Below, in pieces: positions 31,561-37,696 of a DNA stretch of 37,696 nt (positions within the stretch are counted from its first letter, which is position 1; each line of letters opens with the position of its first letter). The DNA comes from Comamonadaceae bacterium. Lineage in GTDB: Bacteria > Pseudomonadota > Gammaproteobacteria > Burkholderiales > Burkholderiaceae_C. The DNA lies in the NCBI GenBank assembly GCA_004144865.1, contig SEAY01000087.1, positions 1 through 37,696 on the forward strand. The letters are read 5' to 3'. Made by a program: the position numbers and the translations under genes. The notes under the pieces were generated by a model. The model did not search any database. It saw only the letters and a list, made by a program, of their open reading frames with translations, and had not been told where the DNA came from.

Positions 31561-32000
31561 GATTCCTCCGGGATCACGGTGCCGGGGATGGTGGCGCTCT
31601 TGCCGCGGAACATGGCAACCACCTCGCCGCGCTGGTTGCTCACCTTCATGTCGTAGATGCCGTGGCGCCCCTGCAGGACCTGCTCGACGCCCTCGCAGGT
31701 GAGCACGTCGTCCAGGTGCGCCGGCTTCAGGAACTCGATGCTGCAGCCCGCGGCCACCGTCACCTTGTTGCGGCTGTTGCAGGCGAACGCGAAAGTGGAA
31801 TCGGCCAGCGTGAAGATCAGGCCGCCGTGGCAGATCTTGTGGCCGTTGAGCATGGGCTCGCGCACCTTCATGCGCATCACGGCGCGGCCGGGTTCGCACG
31901 CCAGCAACTCCATCTGCATGAAGTCCTTGCTGGCCGCATCGACCGCGAACATCGCTTCGCCCACCCGGGCGGCCAGGACATCGGGCGACAGCGCCATCAT
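31557..32000 (-). CDS. paaI: PaaI-type hydroxyphenylacetyl-CoA thioesterase
   Basis: A 147-residue hotdog-fold thioesterase. The motif NGHKICHGGLIFTLADSTFAFA is typical of PaaI, with the catalytic aspartate in LADSTFA and HGG preceding it. SIEFLKPAHLDDVLTCEG follows. Known role: hydrolyses stalled ring-hydroxylated or epoxide CoA esters to free CoA. The first of two adjacent ATGs (32000) overlaps the paaG stop as ATGA. It is co-transcribed with paaG and paaK. Confidence 0.94.
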   Translation of the reverse strand: MMALSPDVLAARVGEAMFAVDAASKDFMQMELLACEPGRAVMRMKVREPMLNGHKICHGGLIFTLADSTFAFACNSRNKVTVAAGCSIEFLKPAHLDDVLTCEGVEQVLQGRHGIYDMKVSNQRGEVVAMFRGKSATIPGTVIPEES

Positions 32001-32800
32001 TCCCCCTTGAAGCGCGCGGGGCGCTTCTCGCGGAAGGCCATCACGCCCTCGATGTAGTCGTGCGTCCTGCCCAGCGCCGACTGCGTGTCGCGCTCCAGGT
32101 CCAGCTGCGGGTCCAGGTCGTTCGAGGCGGCCGCGCGCAGCAGCTTGCGCGTCTGCACCAGTGCGGCGGTGGGCAGCGTGGCCAGGCGCTCGGCCACCTT
32201 CAGCGCGGCCTGCACGCAGTCCTCGCCCTCGGGCGCCACGTCCCAGATCATTCCCCACTCCTTGGCCTCCTGCGCGCCCAGCTTGTCGCCGAGCATCGCG
32301 CAGCCCATGGCGCGCGCGAGTCCCAGCTTCTTGACCAGGAACCACGAGCCGCCGGCATCCGGGATCAGGCCGATGCGGCTGAAGGCCTGGATGAAGCTCG
32401 CGCCCGGCGCGGCGATGGCCAGGTCGCAGGCCATGGCGAACGACGCTCCCGCGCCCGCAGCCACGCCGTTCACCGCGGCCACCGTGGGCACGCGCAGGTC
32501 CATCAGCTTGCGGATGCTGGGATTGAAGGCCTGCTCGATCACGGGACCCGGGTCGGCGCGCTGCACGAGGTCGGGCCCGGGCTCGAAGTCGAACTCCGCG
32601 AGGTCCGCGCCGGCGCAGAAGCCGCGGCCGGCCCCGGTGAGCACCGCCACGCGGATGGCCTTGTCGGCGTCGATGCGATCGAGCACGGCCCACAGCTCGC
32701 GGTGCATCTGCCGGGTGAAGCTGTTGAGCGCCTGCGGCCGGTTCAGCGTGACCAGGGCCACGCTGCCGCGCGCTTCGTAGAGGACGGTGGGGTCGCTCAT
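31997..32800 (-). CDS. paaG: PaaG-like enoyl-CoA hydratase/isomerase
   Basis: A 267-residue crotonase-family protein. [20 protein letters not shown] is at the N-terminus, the oxyanion loop is [13 protein letters not shown], and [21 protein letters not shown] lies in the middle, a pattern characteristic of PaaG. Known role: isomerises 1,2-epoxyphenylacetyl-CoA to the oxepin. The ATG at 32800 has AAGGAG seven bases upstream; an earlier ATG adds ten residues without such support. It is first in the paaG-paaI-paaK group. Confidence 0.92.
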   Translation of the reverse strand: MSDPTVLYEARGSVALVTLNRPQALNSFTRQMHRELWAVLDRIDADKAIRVAVLTGAGRGFCAGADLAEFDFEPGPDLVQRADPGPVIEQAFNPSIRKLMDLRVPTVAAVNGVAAGAGASFAMACDLAIAAPGASFIQAFSRIGLIPDAGGSWFLVKKLGLARAMGCAMLGDKLGAQEAKEWGMIWDVAPEGEDCVQAALKVAERLATLPTAALVQTRKLLRAAASNDLDPQLDLERDTQSALGRTHDYIEGVMAFREKRPARFKGE

Positions 32801-32895
32801 GTTCTGTCTCCTTGGAGCGGAATCTAGCATCGGGCGCGCGCGCGGACGCTGGGCGCTTTCCCTTGGTTATAGTCGCCGCATTCCAGGAGACCGGC

Positions 32896-33675
32896 ATGGC
32901 CTACGAACTCATCGACGTGCGCACCGAAGCGGGCAAGGTCGGCGTGATCACGCTGAACCGCCCCAAGCAGTTGAACGCCCTGAACAACCAGCTGATGGAC
33001 GAGCTCGGCGCCGCGCTGAAGGCGTTCGACGCCGACGAAGCCATCGGCTGCATGGTGGTCACCGGCAGCGAGAAGGCGTTCGCGGCCGGCGCGGACATCG
33101 GCGCGATGGCCACGTACACCTTCGCCGACGTGTACAAGGGCGACTACATCACGCGCAACTGGGAGACGATCCGCTCGATCCGCAAGCCCGTGATCGCCGC
33201 GGTGAGCGGCTTCGCGCTGGGCGGCGGATGCGAGCTGGCGATGATGTGCGACCTCATCATCGCGGCCGACAACGCGAAGTTCGGCCAGCCGGAGATCAAG
33301 CTGGGCATCATCCCCGGCGCGGGCGGCACGCAGCGCCTGCCGCGTGCCGTGGGCAAGGCCAAGGCCATGGACCTCGCGCTCACCGGCCGCATGATGGACG
33401 CCGCCGAAGCCGAGCGCGCCGGCCTCGTGAGCCGGGTCGTGGCGCTGGACAAGCTGATGGACGAGGCGCTGGGCGCCGCGCTCATGATCTGCGACTACTC
33501 GCAGATCGCCGTGATCGCGGCCAAGGAATCGATCAACCGCGCCTTCGAGAGCGGGCTGTCCGATGGCGTGATGTTCGAGCGCCGGCTGTTCCACGCGCTG
33601 TTCGCCACGCAGGACCAGAAGGAAGGCATGGACGCCTTCGTGAACAAGCGCAAGGCGCAGTTCAAGCACCAGTGA
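32896..33675 (+). CDS. Enoyl-CoA hydratase (short-chain, PaaF/crotonase type)
   Basis: A 259-residue crotonase with both catalytic glutamates in place: [16 protein letters not shown] and [22 protein letters not shown]. These are the hallmarks of true enoyl-CoA hydratases. It may act as PaaF in the phenylacetate pathway or in general beta-oxidation. CAGGAGA lies eight bases before the ATG. A TATAGT hexamer at 32868-32873 could be its -10, but no -35 match is visible. It diverges from paaG with 95 bases between. Confidence 0.93.
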   Translation: MAYELIDVRTEAGKVGVITLNRPKQLNALNNQLMDELGAALKAFDADEAIGCMVVTGSEKAFAAGADIGAMATYTFADVYKGDYITRNWETIRSIRKPVIAAVSGFALGGGCELAMMCDLIIAADNAKFGQPEIKLGIIPGAGGTQRLPRAVGKAKAMDLALTGRMMDAAEAERAGLVSRVVALDKLMDEALGAALMICDYSQIAVIAAKESINRAFESGLSDGVMFERRLFHALFATQDQKEGMDAFVNKRKAQFKHQ

Positions 33676-33694
33676 CGCCGCCGCCGCCCCGTAG

Positions 33695-33724
33695 GTCGGG
33701 GTGAGCGCGCAGCCGAACCCCGAC
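33695..33724. terminator. Inverted repeat between convergent genes
   Basis: Arms GTCGGGGT (33695-33702) and ACCCCGAC (33717-33724) enclose a 14-base loop rich in GC. It lies 20 bases after the hydratase stop and 18 bases before the convergent anti-sigma-like gene end. The element is of a type seen often between genes in Burkholderiales. It probably acts as a bidirectional terminator; there is no T-tract. Confidence 0.5.
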
Positions 33725-33741
33725 GCGAGCGCCCGACGCGC

Positions 33742-34752
33742 CTAGCGCCCCAGCAACCGCCCGGCCTCTTCATCCAGCGCCGCCGCCAGTTCCGGCTCCG
33801 GCCGCAGCCAGCGCGCCTGGTGTCCCTCGCGCACGGGCGTCCAGCGCCAGCGTTCACCGACCCGTTCCAGCACGCCCGCAGCCTCGTCGCCCTGGCCCAG
33901 TTCCAGCCGCAGCGACCCGGCTCCCCCGGCCTCGGCATCGTCGGAAGGCGCGGCGAGCAGGCTCGTGACCAGGGCGGGCATCCGCCCGGCTTGCGCCCGC
34001 GGAACCACCACGGCACGCCCGCCGGATTCGATGCGCACCTGCGACCAGGGCAGGGCCGTTGGCGCCGCGCGCAGCGCAGCCGGCGGCGCGGCGGGAGCCA
34101 CCTGGCGTTGGGCAGTGGTCGCGGCAGGCGCGCCCGCAGGCGCTGGTGGCGGCGACGCCGCAGGTGCCTGCGCCGCGGCCACGACGGGCGCTTCGGGAGC
34201 CGCCATTTCCGCACGCTGCTGCTTGTGCGCCGCGTCCGCCCTGCGGGCCAGCGCCTCGGCGGCGGCCGGCGCCTCATCGGCGAGCACGGGCGGCGGTGGC
34301 GCGGCCGCCCTCTCCGCGCGCGCCTCGCGCTCGGGCCGCGGAGCGGGCTGGGCGCGCGCGGCGGGTGCGGGCGCCTGCGCCCCCGTGGCAGCAGGCGGCG
34401 GCGCATCAGGCTGCGCGGGCACCTGCGGCGCCGGCGGCGGCGAGGCGGGTGGCAACGGCGCTGGCGCCGGTGCCGGGGCGTGGGCCACGATGTCCGCCTC
34501 CGGCCGCGCGCCCGGCACCTCGCGGCCTTCCCACAGGACCACGACCAGGGTGGCAACCAGGAACGTGGCGAACGCGGCCGCCCAACGTGGGCCCGCCCCG
34601 CCGCCGCGCGGCCACCAGCGCTTCCACGCGGGCTGCGCCGCGCCGTGCGCCGCCGCGCGGATCGCCTCGCGCGTGCGCGGCTGTGGCTGCAACTGCGCAT
34701 CCGGCGCCGCGTCCAGGGCCTTGCGCAGGCGCGCATCGCGCAGCTCGGTCAT
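33742..34752 (-). CDS. Single-pass membrane protein, presumed anti-sigma partner
   Basis: A 336-residue protein with a short cytoplasmic N-terminus (about 1-57: TELRDARLRKALDAAPDA), a single membrane helix near 58-73 (AAAFATFLVATLVVVLW), then a long low-complexity segment of proline and alanine (about 88-225) and a folded periplasmic end (SQVRIESGGRAVVVPRAQAG onward). Its ATG overlaps the ECF sigma gene stop, the usual arrangement for an anti-sigma factor. No ZAS zinc motif (HxxxCxxC) is present, so anti-sigma function rests on context and topology alone. Confidence 0.75.
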   Translation of the reverse strand: MTELRDARLRKALDAAPDAQLQPQPRTREAIRAAAHGAAQPAWKRWWPRGGGAGPRWAAAFATFLVATLVVVLWEGREVPGARPEADIVAHAPAPAPAPLPPASPPPAPQVPAQPDAPPPAATGAQAPAPAARAQPAPRPEREARAERAAAPPPPVLADEAPAAAEALARRADAAHKQQRAEMAAPEAPVVAAAQAPAASPPPAPAGAPAATTAQRQVAPAAPPAALRAAPTALPWSQVRIESGGRAVVVPRAQAGRMPALVTSLLAAPSDDAEAGGAGSLRLELGQGDEAAGVLERVGERWRWTPVREGHQARWLRPEPELAAALDEEAGRLLGR

Positions 34753-35354
34753 CGCGCGGGCTCCAGGGCGGCGAGGTAGCTGCCCATGCAGCCACGCAAC
34801 TTCTTCAGCGCGTAGCGCAGGCGGCTCTTGGCCGTCTCGAAGGGCAGCGCGAGGCGCTCGGCGAGGTCCTCGACGCTGGCGCCGTCCTCGTGGTGCAGCA
34901 GGAAGGCGGCGCGCTGCGCATCGGGCAGGCCCTCCAGGCAGTGCAGCAGTTGCGCGCCCGCGGCACGCCAGAAGGCCTGGTCCTCGCTGGAGGGTGCCAC
35001 CTGGTCCAGCCGCGCCATCAGCCAGTCCAGCGGTTCTTCGCCATCCTCGTCGCCCGCCAGCGAGACCTCGCGGCCCGCCACCCGCAGGCGGTCCATCGCC
35101 GCGTTGTGCGCGATGGTGAAGGCCCACGTGCGCCACGCCGCGCCCTGCGGACGGAAACTCGTGCGCGCGGCGACGATGCGCAGCCAGGCGTCCTGGAACA
35201 CCTCGTCGGCCTGCGCCGCCAGCCCGCCCCCGAGCAGGCGCCGCACGAAGCGGTACAGCCCCGCCTCGTGCCGCGCGTACAGCGCGTCGAAAGCGGCGGC
35301 ATCGCCTTGGGCATAGGCCAGCATCAGGTCCTCGTCCGGCAGGTCGCGGGGCAT
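34749..35354 (-). CDS. ECF-type RNA polymerase sigma factor
   Basis: A 201-residue sigma-70 family protein with region 2 (DEDLMLAYAQGDAAAFDALYARHEAGLYRFVRRLL, quoted as DLMLAYAQGDAAAFDALY near 9-26, and ADEVFQDAWLRIVAAR near 49-64) and region 4 (LPDAQRAAFLLHHEDGASVEDLAERL, with FETAKSRLRYALKKLR as recognition helix). There is no region 1.1 or 3, as in ECF sigma factors. It is co-transcribed with the membrane protein at 33742 and diverges from the VWA gene at 35478. The signal and regulon are unknown. Confidence 0.92.
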   Translation of the reverse strand: MPRDLPDEDLMLAYAQGDAAAFDALYARHEAGLYRFVRRLLGGGLAAQADEVFQDAWLRIVAARTSFRPQGAAWRTWAFTIAHNAAMDRLRVAGREVSLAGDEDGEEPLDWLMARLDQVAPSSEDQAFWRAAGAQLLHCLEGLPDAQRAAFLLHHEDGASVEDLAERLALPFETAKSRLRYALKKLRGCMGSYLAALEPAR

Positions 35355-35477
35355 GGGCAGATTCTCACACCACGTTCTACGGCCGCCGCGACGCTTCGGG
35401 GTTAAACACGATGCGGCGACTTGACCCCGCATGCGCCCGCCGCCCGTTTCAACCGCCATTCCAACACCGGAGTGGCC

Positions 35478-36953
35478 ATGAAGAAGCTTCCCTCGTCCCG
35501 GCGCATCGTCGCCCTGCTTTGCGCCCAGCTCGTGCTCGCCGGCTGCGCGCAGGCGCAGCCCCCGTTGCGATGGCCGGAACCGCGCCCCATCGAGCCGGTT
35601 TCCGCCTTCCCGCGCACCCGGCCGAACTTCCAGGCGCCGTCGTCCACGCACTGCGCGCGGCCCGTGGGCACGCGCGAGGTTCCCGGCTACCCCGAGGGGC
35701 AGCAGCAGGCCCGCGCGGGAATGCGCGAGGAGCTCGCGGCCGCGGCGCCTGCTTCGAAGGCCGAACGCCGCGCCTACGCGGAAGCGCCGATCGCGGAATC
35801 GGCCACAGGCAGCAGCCCCACGCCACCACCCATGCCCGCGCCGGCCGCCTCCCCGCAACTGCGCGACGGCCGTGGCGCGCACGATGGCATTCCCCAAAGG
35901 CAATGGCAGGCCCCGCCGCTGGTCACGGCCGGCGTCGTGGACGACAACGCGGACTTCAGCGCGTATCTCGCCTTCCGGAACCGCACGCGCGCAGACCACC
36001 GGCAGCGCGACGTGCACGCCCGCCACCTGCTGCAGGTGCGCGACCCGCGCGGACGCCCCGTCGGCGACGCCGAAGTGGCCGTGCTGGGCGCGAGCGGCCA
36101 CGCGATGTGGGCGCGCACCGATGCCGGCGGCCGCGTGTGGCTGCATCCGGACGCCTTCGACCCCGGCCGCTCGCAGCACTACGAGGTGGCGGTCCGCAAG
36201 GACGGCGCGCCGGCATCCGCCCGACTCACGCGCGGGCAGAAGAGCGCCGTGGAGGTGGTGCTGGACGCCGCGCCGGCACCGGCTCGCGCGCGCCTCGACC
36301 TGGTGTTCCTGGTGGATGCCACCGGCTCCATGGGCGACGAGATCGACAAGCTCAAGGCTTCGCTGCGCGCGATCACGGCCGAAGTGGCGTCGCTGCCGAG
36401 CCGGCCGGACATCTGCCTGGGCCTGGTCGCCTATCGCGACCGCGGCGACGCCTTCCTGCTGCGCAGCCACGACTTCACCAACGACGTCGGAGCGTTCCTG
36501 GAGCAGGCGCTCTACCCGCTGCAGGCGGGCGGGGGCGGCGACTATCCCGAGGCCATGAACGAGGCGCTGCACGAGACCGTCCACCAGCTCAGCTGGCGCG
36601 GCGACGGCGCCACGCGGCTGGTGATCCTGCTGGCCGACGCGCCGCCGCACCTCGACTACGGCGCCCCGCACTACGACGAGGACATGCTGGCCGCGCTCGG
36701 CAAGGGCATCAAGCTGTTCGGGGTGGGTGCGAGCGGGCTCAACCGGCAGGGCGAGTTCATCCAGCGGCAGATGGCGCAGTACACCGGTGGCAAGTTCGTG
36801 TTCCTGACCTACGCCGATGCGCACCGGCCCGGCAGCGGACCCGGCCGGGAGACCGTGCACGACGTGAAGAATTACTCGGTGGACACGCTGGACCGGCTGA
36901 TCGTGCGGCTGGTGACCGAAGAACTCGCGCTGTCCGGCCGCCGTCCGAACTGA
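35478..36953 (+). CDS. VWA-domain lipoprotein
   Basis: A 491-residue protein. The N-terminus carries a lipobox (LVLAGCAQA, Cys22 approximately). After a proline-rich stretch (30-160), residues 270-460 form a von Willebrand factor A domain with the metal site motif VFLVDATGSMGDEIDKL, followed by ICLGLVAYRDRGD and VILLADAPPHLDYG. The metal-binding DxSxS is DATGS here, a variant seen in bacterial VWA proteins. It diverges from the sigma factor gene with 123 bases between, which suggests shared regulation. The ATG at 35478 has GGAG nine bases upstream; a longer open reading upstream lacks the signal peptide. Confidence 0.87.
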   Translation: MKKLPSSRRIVALLCAQLVLAGCAQAQPPLRWPEPRPIEPVSAFPRTRPNFQAPSSTHCARPVGTREVPGYPEGQQQARAGMREELAAAAPASKAERRAYAEAPIAESATGSSPTPPPMPAPAASPQLRDGRGAHDGIPQRQWQAPPLVTAGVVDDNADFSAYLAFRNRTRADHRQRDVHARHLLQVRDPRGRPVGDAEVAVLGASGHAMWARTDAGGRVWLHPDAFDPGRSQHYEVAVRKDGAPASARLTRGQKSAVEVVLDAAPAPARARLDLVFLVDATGSMGDEIDKLKASLRAITAEVASLPSRPDICLGLVAYRDRGDAFLLRSHDFTNDVGAFLEQALYPLQAGGGGDYPEAMNEALHETVHQLSWRGDGATRLVILLADAPPHLDYGAPHYDEDMLAALGKGIKLFGVGASGLNRQGEFIQRQMAQYTGGKFVFLTYADAHRPGSGPGRETVHDVKNYSVDTLDRLIVRLVTEELALSGRRPN

Positions 36954-36969
36954 GGCCGCGAAGCTTCGC

Positions 36970-36975
36970 TATAAT
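36970..36975 (+). promoter_or_regulatory. -10 element of the tRNA-Met promoter
   Basis: A perfect TATAAT lies 9 bases before the mature tRNA 5' end. The expected -35 position holds no clear TTGACA. Position and perfect match support a strong stable-RNA promoter; transcription would start near 36982. Confidence 0.6.
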
Positions 36976-36984
36976 GGCGGGCTT

Positions 36985-37061
36985 GGCGCTTTAGCTCAGT
37001 TGGTTAGAGCGATGGAATCATAATCCACAGGTCCGGGGTTCGAGTCCCTGAAGCGCCACCA
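36985..37061 (+). tRNA. tRNA-Met (CAU), 77 bases with encoded CCA
   Basis: All arms can be drawn: acceptor GGCGCTT with AAGCGCC, D-stem GCTC/GAGC, anticodon loop ATCATAA with anticodon CAT, T-arm CGGGG-TTCGAGT-CCCTG, discriminator A and encoded CCA. The anticodon stem has four of five pairs (the outermost is A-C). The G1-C72 pair excludes the initiator. Elongator methionine is most likely; isoleucine-2 with lysidine at the anticodon is the alternative and is less likely from the stem sequence. Confidence 0.92.
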
Positions 37062-37069
37062 GACAGCCG

Positions 37070-37107
37070 AATGCCTTGCAGGTCAACGACTTGCAAGGCA
37101 TTTTCTT
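37070..37107 (+). terminator. Rho-independent terminator after tRNA-Met
   Basis: An 11-base-pair stem, AATGCCTTGCA (37070-37080) and TGCAAGGCATT (37092-37102), encloses an 11-base loop and is followed by TTCTTTT. It starts 9 bases after the tRNA CCA. This is a convincing intrinsic terminator on the plus strand. Confidence 0.85.
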
Positions 37108-37147
37108 TTGGCGCGGCGGGCTCGCCCGCCGCATCCGGACGCCCTGG

Positions 37148-37167
37148 GTTCCCGCCTGCGCGGGAAC
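37148..37167. repeat. Short palindromic intergenic repeat
   Basis: Arms GTTCCCGC (37148-37155) and GCGGGAAC (37160-37167) with a 4-base loop. It is of a palindrome type that recurs between genes in many proteobacteria. It is 11 bases after the 3' end of the minus-strand nitrite reductase gene and may also act as its terminator. Confidence 0.6.
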
Positions 37168-37177
37168 GACGGTTGCG

Positions 37178-37696
37178 TCAGTGGGCCATGTCGCCATGGC
37201 TGGGGTGGCTGGCCTTGTACACCTTGTCGTCGGCCTTGCCCTTGACCTCCAGCACGCCCGCCAGCCCCTTGCCGGCCCGCGACAGCGCATGGTCGACCAG
37301 GATGTACTTGCCGGGGTGCTGCACCTTGAAGTCCACGATGGTCGCGCCGCCTGCAGGCACCAGCGTCGTCTGCACGTTCTCCTTGACGGTGTTGGTGGAG
37401 CCTTCGCTGTACACCTTGTCGAAGATCTCGCCGATCACGTGGAACGAGGACACCTTGTTGGGGCCGCCTACGCCGAAGTACACGCGCACCGTCTCGCCCA
37501 CGTTGACCTCCATCTTGTGCTCCTTGCCCAGCGCGCCGACGGAGCCGTTGAAGGTGTAGTAGCTGGGCAGCTCGTCGCCGGCCTTGTCGTGGCTGTACTC
37601 GTGGTGGCCCTTGGTGCCGAACTTGTGGTTGGTGTACAGGTCGCCCTGCATCACGTAGAACTCCTTGTCCACCTTGGGCAGGCCGGCCTTGGGCTC
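37178..37696 (-). CDS. nirK: Copper nitrite reductase (AniA/NirK type), C-terminal part
   Basis: The C-terminal 172 residues of a cupredoxin-fold nitrite reductase; the N-terminal part with the type 1 copper ligands lies outside the window. Visible are EFYVMQGDLYT, MEVNVGETVRVYFGVGGPN, the SSFHVIGEIFDKVY segment with the type 2 copper histidine, and TLVPAGGATIVDFKVQHPGKYILVDHALSRAGKGLAG, given here in pieces as VPAGGATIVDF and PGKYILVDHAL. These match the AniA (class II) group more than the Alcaligenes NirK group. Known role: reduces nitrite to nitric oxide in the periplasm. The tail is His-rich (SHPSHGDMAH). Confidence 0.92.
   Translation of the reverse strand, partial: EPKAGLPKVDKEFYVMQGDLYTNHKFGTKGHHEYSHDKAGDELPSYYTFNGSVGALGKEHKMEVNVGETVRVYFGVGGPNKVSSFHVIGEIFDKVYSEGSTNTVKENVQTTLVPAGGATIVDFKVQHPGKYILVDHALSRAGKGLAGVLEVKGKADDKVYKASHPSHGDMAH

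Noticed and set aside
32845-32873. Sigma-70 promoter for the enoyl-CoA hydratase gene
   Set aside because: TATAGT is acceptable as a -10, but the -35 position (GACGCT) does not match, so it is not listed as a feature.

Overview
The window is GC-rich DNA with dense gene packing, ATGA and GTGA start/stop overlaps, and a gene set typical of betaproteobacteria. The run ubiH-like / dsbC / M61 peptidase / DUF3108 protein and the intergenic palindromes are what one expects in Burkholderiales, plausibly near Comamonadaceae. That placement is inference from gene content; there is no rRNA in the window.

Region 1 (1-12042, minus strand) is a nearly complete dissimilatory sulfite reductase operon of the sulfur-oxidising (reverse) type. 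It reads dsrA-B-E-F-H-C-M-K-L-J-O-P-N, then an extra dsrC-like gene, then the start of dsrR cut by the window edge. Apart from the extra gene this is the order known from Allochromatium vinosum. The presence of dsrEFH and dsrL marks it as oxidative. DsrEFH and DsrC pass sulfane sulfur to DsrAB, DsrL links to NAD(P)H, DsrMKJOP is the membrane complex that recycles DsrC, and DsrN amidates sirohaem. dsrB and dsrE each carry an internal out-of-frame deletion in this sequence.

Region 2 (12229-17489, plus strand) is a tightly packed nine-gene operon that diverges from dsrA. It encodes a small conserved protein, a Cas6-like RAMP protein with no CRISPR array, a DsrC-like protein without the redox cysteines, a helical protein of unknown function, a TauD-like oxygenase, a fusion of helix-turn-helix, coiled coil, [2Fe-2S] ferredoxin and flavin reductase, a LexA/S24-like protein without catalytic residues, and two small proteins. 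No function is established for this set. It is the best candidate in the window for an undescribed system, perhaps a redox-sensing or regulatory partner of the Dsr pathway.

Region 3 (17491-20569, minus) is a probable sulfur-trafficking operon: tusA, dsrE2, a YeeE/YedE transporter and an HPP-CBS membrane protein. Region 4 (20749-22626, minus) has two lipoproteins and a damaged ychF. Region 5 (22658-30087) is housekeeping and envelope genes: a 7TM-DISM protein with a degenerate GGDEF domain, a MOSC protein, a UbiH-family hydroxylase, dsbC, an M61 peptidase and a DUF3108 protein. Region 6 (30265-33675) is a phenylacetate/CoA-thioester group: paaK, paaI, paaG and an enoyl-CoA hydratase. Region 7 (33742-36953) is an ECF sigma factor with a presumed anti-sigma partner, facing a VWA-domain lipoprotein. 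The window ends with tRNA-Met and the C-terminal part of an AniA/NirK-type copper nitrite reductase.

Three conserved genes (dsrB, dsrE, ychF) show the same kind of lesion: well-conserved flanks joined out of frame with the middle missing. All else in the operon is intact, so local assembly error should be considered before biological decay. There is no intergenic gap longer than 300 bases.
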